Origin: Leeuwenhoekiella aequorea
Lineage (GTDB): Bacteria; Bacteroidota; Bacteroidia; Flavobacteriales; Flavobacteriaceae
Direction: 5' to 3'
Assembly: GCF_004104375.1 (NCBI RefSeq)
Contig: NZ_QOVM01000004.1
Coordinates: forward strand, 1-64,000
DNA length: 64,000 bases
The position numbers were made by a program, and so were the translations under genes. The notes under the pieces are model-generated. The model was not told the origin of the DNA. It did no database searches and saw only the letters and a list, made by a program, of their open reading frames with translations. Shown here piece by piece: positions 36,354-44,413 of the stretch; position 1 is the stretch's first letter; each line of letters starts with the position of its first letter.

Positions 36354-37719
36354 AGATGTAATTCATTTTTGTAAATAACGTTTGGATATCTTTTGTTTTG
36401 CTTGATTCTACTATATCATTTTCACTTAAGATATCAATCTTTAGATTTAAAAAGTCGTTAGGCTTTAAAGCGTCTTTAATTGTTTTAAATACATGCGGGT
36501 ATGCAAGCGCATAATTATCTACAGACGCTAATTGTACACTATAATATGTAAGACGTACACTGTAAGCCCAAATAAAAATACGTTCAATAGCACGCTCAAT
36601 CTCAGCAGTTCCGAATTTGTCTATATAAAAAATCAACCCACAGTTAAATAAATTTCTCACATATTTATCGCCTGTTCTATTTTTACCATCATAATTATCT
36701 ATAGTCTCTAAGATTTCTTTCGCCAAACTACTTTCTCTAGTCTCTATCCTTAAAACCTCGATAACTTCTACATAATGATTAATCATTTCAAAAAAACGTT
36801 TCCCGTTTATAAGGACTTGGTCAAGTTGAAACGGATAAGACATATAATTTTTATCTATTTTTCTATTAAAATCATCGTTATAAGACTCAACATAAAAATG
36901 ACTTATACGGTATATACTTGCAAAAGGAAAAGGTTCTCTAACACTAGGACTTATACCTTTAAAAATGTCTACATCATTCTTAGTAAACTTTCTTGCAGAT
37001 TTAGAATTTGCCCAGTTTTTGATTCTATATAAATAGTTGGAAAAAGTACGTTTTAACTGCTCTAATTCCATATTTTCCCAGTTATCTACGATTCGTATTC
37101 GCTCGTCTTCAGAAGTATTACTCATCATTTCTCGTAAATGAAAAGCTTTAAGTAAGTCATGGGGTTCCAGATCTACACCCCGTGCATTTTGAGAGTCAAA
37201 AAATTGAAAGGCTTCAGATATATCAGTTAATACTACCTTAACCACTTCGCAGGAACTATAAAAGAATTGAACAGTCTCAACATCAAAATCACTAACTCTA
37301 CGTTGAATTTCTAGATAGTTATCCCGAATATTATTTTTACTCAGATTATTTGTAAAATAAAGTTTTCCTATAATATCCAGATTAGGCAGCTCTATTTTTG
37401 ATTCTTTTAGCTTTACTGTTAAAACATCATTATTTTGAATTGCAAGACCTATAAGTAATAAAGTGATAGAACGTTGTTGACCATCTACAATATTTAAAAT
37501 CTGGTCATCATTCAAATGATATACAACAGTCCCTAAACGATAAGCAGGCTTATCCTTAAAAAGCAAAATATCATCTAGTAATTGATTTACATTTTTACTT
37601 GACCATCTATAAGGCCGCTGGTATTTAGGTATTTCTACGTTTTTTGTAGTAACTAACTCTTTGACTGTTATGATTTCTGGTCGTATTACCTCGCTTTTGT
37701 GGGTTGGGTTTTTTGTCAT
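36346..37719 (-). CDS. DUF262-only protein
   Basis: 457 residues. DUF262 at the N-terminus with YQRPYRWS (33-40) and the DGQQR box (79-83, NIVDGQQRSITLL). The remaining 370 residues are helical and lack the EH-x-x-P-Q and GNL stations of DUF1524, so this partner has the NTPase-like part but no visible nuclease. It lies directly before, and overlaps by 8 bp, a two-domain DUF262/DUF1524 protein. The pair may form a hetero-complex in which this one regulates or recognises. It is similar in layout to adjacent DUF262 pairs in other type I restriction loci. Confidence 0.8.
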   Translation of the reverse strand: MTKNPTHKSEVIRPEIITVKELVTTKNVEIPKYQRPYRWSSKNVNQLLDDILLFKDKPAYRLGTVVYHLNDDQILNIVDGQQRSITLLLIGLAIQNNDVLTVKLKESKIELPNLDIIGKLYFTNNLSKNNIRDNYLEIQRRVSDFDVETVQFFYSSCEVVKVVLTDISEAFQFFDSQNARGVDLEPHDLLKAFHLREMMSNTSEDERIRIVDNWENMELEQLKRTFSNYLYRIKNWANSKSARKFTKNDVDIFKGISPSVREPFPFASIYRISHFYVESYNDDFNRKIDKNYMSYPFQLDQVLINGKRFFEMINHYVEVIEVLRIETRESSLAKEILETIDNYDGKNRTGDKYVRNLFNCGLIFYIDKFGTAEIERAIERIFIWAYSVRLTYYSVQLASVDNYALAYPHVFKTIKDALKPNDFLNLKIDILSENDIVESSKTKDIQTLFTKMNYIYA

Positions 37720-37816
37720 TTTACAATATTACTTTTTAAACAAACCTTTATTTTCCCCTTACTACACGGTTTATCACAAGCATTAATACTCTTTTTATTA
37801 ATTAACATTTCACAAT

Positions 37817-38839
37817 TCATCCCCATATATTTGCAGTTCGTGAATTATAAACATTCACCTTGCAGTTAAACTTACCTTGGATACTTTTTATATATTCAAG
37901 ATCATCTGGAGAATAAACACCTATATAAATACTAAACAATTTATCTCCAGACTGCGCTCCTCGTTTAGCTGCTTTGTTAACTGCATCTATAATATGATAA
38001 TCATATTCTCCAAAATTGAAACCAAAAGAAACTAAATAACCAGTTATACTACTCAACTTCTCATAACAAAAGGTCAGATATCTATTATGATAAATATGAT
38101 TGAGTTTTTCGTTTCCATCACCTGCCGTTACAAATACAGGGTAATCCTTTTTATTCATTCGCTCTTTTATGTTCGCTAATAAATAGCGGCGATCTCTATA
38201 AACCTCTTTTTCGATCTCAGTCCCTGTATCAAAAATTGGCAATGTACCATGAACATGAAAAACTTTTTGATCATCTTTATGCTTACCCCAAAATAGCTCA
38301 CCGTATTCTGCATCTTCTTGACCTCTTCTTGTTTCTACCGGGTTTAGGTGTTCTCTTCCAAAACCGTCATTTGCTTCTTTAGACTCATTTCTAAGTAACA
38401 CCCAATAAAGCAATAAATCATAATTTGTAGAAAATACTTTCCCATCATTTTTCAAAAAATCACTTAAAAAATCGAAACAAGCTTTACTTCTATCTTCCTC
38501 AACTTCAAATACATGCTCTGGATGTAATTCGCTTACTGCGTCTATTAAACTTGTTTGAAGAAGTTTATTTGCATCTTCTAAAGCTTCAATAAGCTTAATA
38601 TCTGTATCAAATGCTTTAGCTATTTCTATAAAGCTGTCTAATTGGCGCATTATCAGCTCAAAGTTTTTCGTATTGATTACGTTAAAGAGTTTAGAAAGAG
38701 TAGGATCTTTTAAATTGTCTATAAAATCATATAAAGCATTATAGGAAAATATTTTATGGTCGTAAGACATACTGAACCCATTACCCATTATCAGGTGCTT
38801 CGCATATTTTTTATGGCTTCTGTCACCTAGTTTTTTCAA
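37817..38839 (-). CDS. DUF4917-like protein with SIR2-type motifs
   Basis: 340 residues, cytoplasmic. Three motifs in the order of SIR2-type NAD-binding folds: GNGFS (19-23) near the N-terminus, FSTNYD (136-141) and VFHVHG (193-198), then GFNFGEYDYHI near the C-terminus. This matches my memory of DUF4917, whose members share the GNG.S / TNYD / HG pattern of SIR2-like NADase effectors. Start: no ATG or GTG is available; the first usable codon is TTG at 38839, while coding-like sequence (KFENIPSYQDIL) extends upstream in frame to a TAG at 38909-38911. Either TTG or a rarer codon is used. It follows hsdS by 79 bp and precedes the DUF262 pair. Confidence 0.65.
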   Translation of the reverse strand: MKKLGDRSHKKYAKHLIMGNGFSMSYDHKIFSYNALYDFIDNLKDPTLSKLFNVINTKNFELIMRQLDSFIEIAKAFDTDIKLIEALEDANKLLQTSLIDAVSELHPEHVFEVEEDRSKACFDFLSDFLKNDGKVFSTNYDLLLYWVLLRNESKEANDGFGREHLNPVETRRGQEDAEYGELFWGKHKDDQKVFHVHGTLPIFDTGTEIEKEVYRDRRYLLANIKERMNKKDYPVFVTAGDGNEKLNHIYHNRYLTFCYEKLSSITGYLVSFGFNFGEYDYHIIDAVNKAAKRGAQSGDKLFSIYIGVYSPDDLEYIKSIQGKFNCKVNVYNSRTANIWG

Positions 38840-38918
38840 GATATCTTGATATGAGGGTATATTTTCAAACTTTAAATCCTGATCTAAATTTCCTAATGCT
38901 ATATATTGCTATTTTATA

Positions 38919-40253
38919 TTAGTTAACTTTTACCTTACCCGTTACCACACTATTGATTAAGCTGCTCTTGTACTCTTTAAGTTTCTCAATTTCTTGCTGT
39001 TTTAAACTTATGGCAGTTTCTATTTTTTGAGAAGCAGATTCGTATTGACAAAGAATTTCTTTTTGCTCTCTTATGGGCGGAATGATTACAAAAAGTTGAG
39101 AGTACTTGTCCGCTCCAATATTTTCGATAGTCGCTTTTATAAAAATGCTATCCTTCCATTTATTAAATAATTCAGAATTAGTGTATAAATAAAGAAAGTC
39201 GCTTAAAATAATTTCTTCATTTGCCTCAGCTTTTATTAGATAGCCCGCAAAGCAATAATATTTTTCAACAGACATTGATTTTTTGAATTGGTAAGTCTTT
39301 CCTACTGTTGCTCCACTTCTAGCAAACAAAATATCGCCATCCTTTAGTAAATAATCCCCACCATTATTCCAAGAAAGAGAAAGTTTATTCTCTTCACCTA
39401 ATTTACCATCCTTCCCAAAATCAGTGATTCTCACATAACGAGGCAGATTTATATCGTATTGAACACCACTTTCATTCGCTCCATATTTCAATTTCTCATT
39501 TAAAATATACTTAAGCTTTTTCACCTCCCAATGCTCCGGGATCTTGCCTATCCACTCCACACCGCTATCTTTCAATTTCACAGTATCATCTAAACCGCGG
39601 GTAACTGCTTTGTGTATGAGTATTTGTTTACGCTCCTGAAGCAGCTTAATCTGTTGCTCTTTTAAAGCAACCGCAGCATCTATTTTTTGGGTCTTATCAT
39701 CAAGAAATTGAGCAATAGCAGTTTGTTCTTGAAGTGGAGGCACAAAGGTTTTAAATGCAAAAAAATTATCTTTAGATATTGTATTTCTTAAACCAGTGTA
39801 TAAAGGTTTCATCCTTTTATCTGCATCTAAATTCAAATAGAAGTAATACAAAAAGCTTCTGTCAAAATTTTCATTGGTCTCCATTACCGTATAAGCACCT
39901 GTAATCATTCCATCATAATCTGATAATCCAACACAACGAGGTGTTTCTTCAACATCAAATAAACAAAAAACAAAGTCTCCCTTTTTTACCTCTTGATATG
40001 TATCAAACTCCGCTGGAAATTTTCCTCCACCTTCCAGATTTCTAATTACGATTCCTCTTAAAGTCAAAGACAATAAGTCGTATTCATTTGATTTTTTACC
40101 AACTTGAATTTTCTTCAAATCGAAAATGAACTTATTTGATAATGCTTCCCAATGCTCAGGAATTTTCCCCAGCCACTCCACACCCGATTCTTTATAATGC
40201 TCATAGCGTTTTGTTGTCTCAGCCAGCCTGTTCTTTGTTTGTGGTATTTCCAT
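38919..40253 (-). CDS. hsdS: Type I restriction specificity subunit
   Basis: 444 residues with two target-recognition domains, each introduced by nearly the same phrase (SGVEWLGKIPEHWE at about 24-37 and SGVEWIGKIPEHWE at about 230-243). Each is followed by a coiled conserved region: PPLQEQTAIAQFLDDKTQKID with a long helix in the middle, and PPIREQKEILCQYESASQKIE at the end. The two halves give a bipartite recognition sequence, which cannot be predicted here. Start ATG overlaps the hsdM stop in TAATG. Confidence 0.95.
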   Translation of the reverse strand: MEIPQTKNRLAETTKRYEHYKESGVEWLGKIPEHWEALSNKFIFDLKKIQVGKKSNEYDLLSLTLRGIVIRNLEGGGKFPAEFDTYQEVKKGDFVFCLFDVEETPRCVGLSDYDGMITGAYTVMETNENFDRSFLYYFYLNLDADKRMKPLYTGLRNTISKDNFFAFKTFVPPLQEQTAIAQFLDDKTQKIDAAVALKEQQIKLLQERKQILIHKAVTRGLDDTVKLKDSGVEWIGKIPEHWEVKKLKYILNEKLKYGANESGVQYDINLPRYVRITDFGKDGKLGEENKLSLSWNNGGDYLLKDGDILFARSGATVGKTYQFKKSMSVEKYYCFAGYLIKAEANEEIILSDFLYLYTNSELFNKWKDSIFIKATIENIGADKYSQLFVIIPPIREQKEILCQYESASQKIETAISLKQQEIEKLKEYKSSLINSVVTGKVKVN

Positions 40254-42667
40254 TAGGCCAGATTTAAAATTTCAGCAATTAAACCATCGCTTTGTTTTTC
40301 TAACTCTAGAATGTCGTGAGTAACGTCTTCAATATTACGTAAAGGTGTATGCTTGTAGAAGTATTTATTAAAACTTATCTCATAGCCTATTTTAGTAGCA
40401 TCCAGATTGATCCAGGCTTCGGGTACGTGCGGTTTTACTTCTCTTAAAAAGTAAGCGTGTATGGCTTCTTTAAGCGGTACATTTTCCGTATCGCGCAGGT
40501 TGGTTTCGGTCTCGTAGGTGAGGTATTCTCCGGGTTTTAATGGCTTCTCGGTTCTCAACTGCGCTCGAACTGACATTGCTGCTTCTTTTTCTAAACTGGC
40601 TTGAGAATAATAACCAAAGTCTGCGAGATCTTCTTCTTTACAGCTTAAATGGGTTAAGAGGGTATTGAGTTTGTCACCGGTAAGTTTTTCTTTTTTCCTA
40701 ATAACCTTTTCAGCATTGGCATCGTATGCACTCACCGCCCCGTAAATGGTTTTTTTCTTCGTAGCACTGGGTTTTAGCTTTAACTCTTTAAAGATTTTAT
40801 CTGCTTCTTTAGTAAAAACATTAAAGTCCATGTACTCCTGCTCGCCCAATGAGTCGTACAATTTTTGCGCCAATTGAACGAGTTCGTGGTTTTTGGCCCA
40901 GGTAGCCGGGCTTAGGAGTTTCTTTTTGTTCTTGCTGGTAAGATCTAATTCGTATTCTTCACACCAGGCAATTATATTTTTTTCGAGCGAAGCCAAATCA
41001 GTATAAACCCTATCTCCATAAGTGGTATACGCATACTGCATCGGTTCTTCCAGATACTTTTCAAAACGCAAAGTTTCGATCTTATCGAGTGTCATTTGCG
41101 TCTTTAATCGCTGTGGGCGTTCTATACTTACTTTATAATAGCCAAAGTCTGCATTATCAAACACCTGCGCTTCTGCCTGTTCTGCATTCGGCACTTCAGC
41201 ACGCTGCACTGACATACGCATGTACACATCAACAATTTCTGCTATATGCTCGGGTGCAAACTCACAGTTTTTATTCCCCAGGTTTTTCCGCAGTTTACGG
41301 TATAATTGCCCGGCATCTATAAGCTGTACTTTTCCTTTTCGGTTGGCGGTTTTGTTGTTGCTTAATAACCAGATGTAGGTCGTAATCCCCGTGTTGTAAA
41401 ACAGGTTGTTGGGCATTTGCACAATACACTCCAGCAAGTCGTTCTCAATAATATAGCGGCGAATATTGCTCTCACCTCCACCGGCATCACCTGTAAACAG
41501 GCTGCTCCCGTTATGTACCGAAGCAATACGGGAACCTGCGGGACTCTGATGCAGAGGTTTCATTTTGTTTACCATTTCCATCAAAAACAGCAACTGCCCG
41601 TCACTGCTTCTTGGTGTGGCATCTGCTTCTTCTTCGTTGCCCCAGTAATCGTTAAGCACTACTTTAAAACGGGGATCTATAATCTCTTTCCCATCTTTGA
41701 TATATTTAGTCTCACTACTCCACGATTTACCATACGGCGGATTAGACAACATATAGTCAAACGCAGTACCGGCAAACTCATCTACAGACAAGGTAGAACC
41801 CACGCGAATGTTCTCGGGGTTATTCCCCTTTATCATCATATCACTCTTGCAAATGGCGTAAGTCTCGTCATTGATTTCCTTCCCGTAGAGGTACACATCG
41901 CCCAAAGCTTTTATAGCACCTACCTCATCCTTGATAAAATTCTGAGATTCGGTGAGCATCCCACCACTTCCACAAGCAGGATCGTAAATGGTCATTACGG
42001 GCGGCAGATTCTCTTTTACCGGCTCAAAAACCAAATGCGTCATCAACTCAATTACCTCACGGGGTGTAAAGTGTTCCCCGGCCTCCTCGTTATTCTCCTC
42101 ATTAAATTTCCTGATGAGTTCTTCAAAAACATATCCCATTCCCAGGTTGGTAAGGGCAGGTAGTTTTCGGCCTTCGGGATCGGGTTTTTCGTTTGGAGTA
42201 AGATTGATATACGGTGAAGTAAATTTTTCCAGCACATCTAGCAATACGTCCTTATTGGCCATATGACTGATTTGCCTTTTGAGATTAAACTTGTCTATAA
42301 TTTCTTTTACATTACTGCTGAAACCCGCCAGGTATTCTTCAAAATTTGCCTGAAGCAACTGCTGACTGTTTGTTGCCGTATCGTGCAGCCGTTGCAACGT
42401 CCATTTACTGGTATTGTAAAACACATAGCCTGAAGCATCCTGCAAACCCCCGCCTTCAAACTCTACAAACTCCATTTCCTCTTTTTGAAACCGAACTTCT
42501 TCCAAAACGGCATCTTTTGTGGTTTCGAGCAGCGCATCGAGTCGGCGCAAAACCACCATAGGTAAGATTACGTCACGGTATTTACCGCGCACATAGACAT
42601 CACGCAGGCAGTCGTCTGCAATAGACCATATAAACGAAACGAGTTTATTGTGTACTTGTTGATTCAT
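40253..42667 (-). CDS. hsdM: Type I restriction DNA adenine methylase subunit
   Basis: 804 residues, at the long end for HsdM. N-terminal helical HsdM_N domain (1-150), then the N6-adenine methylase core: AdoMet motif DPACGSGG (229-236) and catalytic NPPYG (309-313), with the AGEHFTPREV lead-in at about 196-205 typical of HsdM. The C-terminal 300 residues extend beyond the methylase core and are largely helical (KKKLLSPATWAKN, KLNTLLTHLSCKEEDL). The start codon ATG is joined to the stop of an upstream truncated frame as TAATG. First intact restriction gene of the operon. Confidence 0.95.
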   Translation of the reverse strand: MNQQVHNKLVSFIWSIADDCLRDVYVRGKYRDVILPMVVLRRLDALLETTKDAVLEEVRFQKEEMEFVEFEGGGLQDASGYVFYNTSKWTLQRLHDTATNSQQLLQANFEEYLAGFSSNVKEIIDKFNLKRQISHMANKDVLLDVLEKFTSPYINLTPNEKPDPEGRKLPALTNLGMGYVFEELIRKFNEENNEEAGEHFTPREVIELMTHLVFEPVKENLPPVMTIYDPACGSGGMLTESQNFIKDEVGAIKALGDVYLYGKEINDETYAICKSDMMIKGNNPENIRVGSTLSVDEFAGTAFDYMLSNPPYGKSWSSETKYIKDGKEIIDPRFKVVLNDYWGNEEEADATPRSSDGQLLFLMEMVNKMKPLHQSPAGSRIASVHNGSSLFTGDAGGGESNIRRYIIENDLLECIVQMPNNLFYNTGITTYIWLLSNNKTANRKGKVQLIDAGQLYRKLRKNLGNKNCEFAPEHIAEIVDVYMRMSVQRAEVPNAEQAEAQVFDNADFGYYKVSIERPQRLKTQMTLDKIETLRFEKYLEEPMQYAYTTYGDRVYTDLASLEKNIIAWCEEYELDLTSKNKKKLLSPATWAKNHELVQLAQKLYDSLGEQEYMDFNVFTKEADKIFKELKLKPSATKKKTIYGAVSAYDANAEKVIRKKEKLTGDKLNTLLTHLSCKEEDLADFGYYSQASLEKEAAMSVRAQLRTEKPLKPGEYLTYETETNLRDTENVPLKEAIHAYFLREVKPHVPEAWINLDATKIGYEISFNKYFYKHTPLRNIEDVTHDILELEKQSDGLIAEILNLA

Positions 42668-42876
42668 TAAAAGTGTAGGTTAATTGTATTGTTTGGGAAG
42701 ATAGGGTTTATACAAAATATTAAACCTTTCTTTTCTTCAATTATTTTAAAATCCTGAGCCCTCATTTTTTTAACAAATGCATTTTCTACATTTTCCGCAT
42801 CTTGAAAACACCTTTCCTCTTCTAAAGTTTCTTGAATCCTATTAAAAAATGTGTATTGCCAGCTCCTACTCGATAA
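42667..42876 (-). pseudogene. Remnant frame coupled to hsdM
   Basis: A 69-codon open stretch lacking an early start codon, bounded upstream by a stop and ending in TAA that overlaps the hsdM ATG (TAATG). The residues (NRIQETLEEERCFQDAENVE, then NAFVKKMRAQDFKIIEE) look like real protein, charged and helical, unlike random AT-rich translation. The only ATG is at codon 38. I take it as the C-terminal end of a gene that once preceded hsdM and lost its start. The family is not recognised. Confidence 0.4.
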
Positions 42877-42914
42877 TTATCACCTCTTTCAGATGAAAAA
42901 CAATTGATATAAAA

Positions 42915-43232
42915 TTATTCATCTCCAAAAACACTATCCCAAGACATAGAGTCTTCATCAAAATCCTCATCGTGCCGATCTGGGAACATATGGTCTAGTT
43001 CTGCTTCTGCGTTGTAAAAACTCTCCTCCTCCTTAAAGTTTTTAATATTTCTTTTTAGAGCTTCTAATTCTTGCCATCTGCGTTGGGCTTCTCCTGAATA
43101 TTCAAAATGGTTTAGACGTTCCTCCAAATCATAAATCTGTTCGTGGTCGTCATTTCCCTTATCAAACTCTTCTTTTATTTCTTCAAAACGAGCTTTTAGT
43201 TCGTTGAAATTATCAGATCTAAATGTTCTCAT
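42915..43232 (-). CDS. Small acidic coiled protein
   Basis: 105 residues, strongly charged, mostly one or two helices (FNELKARFEEIKEEFDKGND, YDLEERLNHFEY, WQELEALKRNIKNF) with a very acidic tail (DEDFDEDSMSWDSVFGDE). No signal or membrane part. Its ATG overlaps the stop of the DUF2779 fragment by 4 bp (ATGA), so it was coupled to that gene before the latter was truncated. No family recognised; an adaptor or partner of the DUF2779 protein is possible. Confidence 0.6.
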   Translation of the reverse strand: MRTFRSDNFNELKARFEEIKEEFDKGNDDHEQIYDLEERLNHFEYSGEAQRRWQELEALKRNIKNFKEEESFYNAEAELDHMFPDRHDEDFDEDSMSWDSVFGDE

Positions 43233-43480
43233 CTATTTAACGGTTTAATTACTTCTCTAAAATATTCCAAGATCATTACCAACGCCAGCGTATCGAGTTC
43301 GCAATAACGCAGGAGTCCGTTTTCGATTTCTAGACCCCCGCGTTTGGACACATCTTCAAGTTGTAATTTTCCGTAAGCGATAAGGGCTACTCCCCCATCG
43401 CTAATGCCTTCAATATTGGTAACTGCCCGATCCAAACTTTCGGCACTCTTTTCATATTTGACAAAATCGCAACATGATAC
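43229..43480 (-). pseudogene. DUF2779 protein, C-terminal fragment
   Basis: An 83-codon frame (VSCCDFVKYEK to EVIKPLNR) without ATG; the only in-frame start is a TTG at 43435. The segment with ISDGGVALIAYGKLQL and LLRYCELDTLALVMILEYF corresponds well to the conserved C-terminal end of DUF2779 proteins, which are normally several hundred residues with a nuclease-like N-terminal part. Nothing of the N-terminal part is present in the window. The fragment begins exactly after the TAG of the vWA-like gene and in the same frame, so a recombination joint lies at about 43480. Confidence 0.65.
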
Positions 43481-44413
43481 CTATTTCAATATAAAATCTT
43501 TAATAATCTTATCCATATTTGAGGGTAATCCTGCATTTTTGATACTATGTCTCTTAACTCCCATCTCATCAAACCAATCTTTCCAGTAATATTTAATTAC
43601 ATCTTCTTCATACGAATTTTTAGGATCAGGGTTTATACCTAAAACAAGTACCTCTAGATTATCTAAACCTGAGATTGCAGGAATAAAACCAAACTCTTTT
43701 TCCACGATAATGTCTCCCCAGTCTGCTTTAACTAAACCATTGCCCCTTATTGTTTGTGGCGTTAAATACGTAGTCTTATTACCTTCTAATCGCCTGGTAT
43801 CTTTATGATAGATATATCCATCAGTTAAGATAATCAAGATATTTCTATAGCCGTCCTCAATACAATAGTCTTTAACTTTACTATTAAAAAATTTCCATGT
43901 ATCTGATCCTACGTATTGATCATCTTCTATTGCTAGGTTATAAATTTCTAATGGCCTTGTAGCATATACCTCTTTAATATTATCTAAGAGTTGTATACTA
44001 GCATTAGTGCGAATTACAGCGTATTTTAGATCGCTTGAAATACTATTTATGCTAGGATTTTGTGGCTCTGGATCAAAAAAAACCTGAATGCGATCATTCA
44101 TTTCTCGTACGCGCTTTGTTCTTAAGTGTTGATCAAATGCTTCGGCTACAGATTTGATATAAGCTACATCTCTCTTATAATAATCCATGGTTTCATTAGG
44201 AAATTTACTTGGACTTATACGATCAGAAAGATCCAAAAGAAAACTAATGTTAAGATTTTCTGTTCCTTTTTTCTTGGTATCAACTTGTGCATCTTCACTT
44301 GATGATCTTCTATTATCCGATTCTTTACTTTTACCACAGGAGCTAATTAAAATTACACTCAACATTGCAAAGAATAGTATATAAGACCTCTTGTTTTGCT
44401 TATTAATTCTCAT
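43481..44413 (-). CDS. vWA-like lipoprotein
   Basis: 310 residues with a lipobox ISSC (Cys26) and a polar, lysine- and serine-rich linker to about residue 50. The rest has a von Willebrand A-like alpha/beta fold: first strand LNISFLLDLSDRIS with a MIDAS-like DxSxR (Asp61, Ser63; the usual third Ser is Arg65), and strand NILIILTDGYIY with TDG at 197-199. The metal site is therefore probably altered. The anchor puts it in the periplasm. It overlaps the membrane-protein gene by 11 bp and is the last gene of a three-gene cassette. Partner unknown. Confidence 0.6.
   Translation of the reverse strand: MRINKQNKRSYILFFAMLSVILISSCGKSKESDNRRSSSEDAQVDTKKKGTENLNISFLLDLSDRISPSKFPNETMDYYKRDVAYIKSVAEAFDQHLRTKRVREMNDRIQVFFDPEPQNPSINSISSDLKYAVIRTNASIQLLDNIKEVYATRPLEIYNLAIEDDQYVGSDTWKFFNSKVKDYCIEDGYRNILIILTDGYIYHKDTRRLEGNKTTYLTPQTIRGNGLVKADWGDIIVEKEFGFIPAISGLDNLEVLVLGINPDPKNSYEEDVIKYYWKDWFDEMGVKRHSIKNAGLPSNMDKIIKDFILK

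Noticed and set aside
38919-40253. Repeats within hsdS as a possible phase-variation inversion site
   Set aside because: The two conserved segments are direct, not inverted, and differ at the nucleotide level; there is no second hsdS copy or recombinase in the window.
41417-42163. A 248-codon open frame on the plus strand within hsdM
   Set aside because: It is antisense to the conserved methylase core, and its translation is Ile/Tyr/His-rich without family likeness; the minus-strand frame has DPACGSGG and NPPYG.
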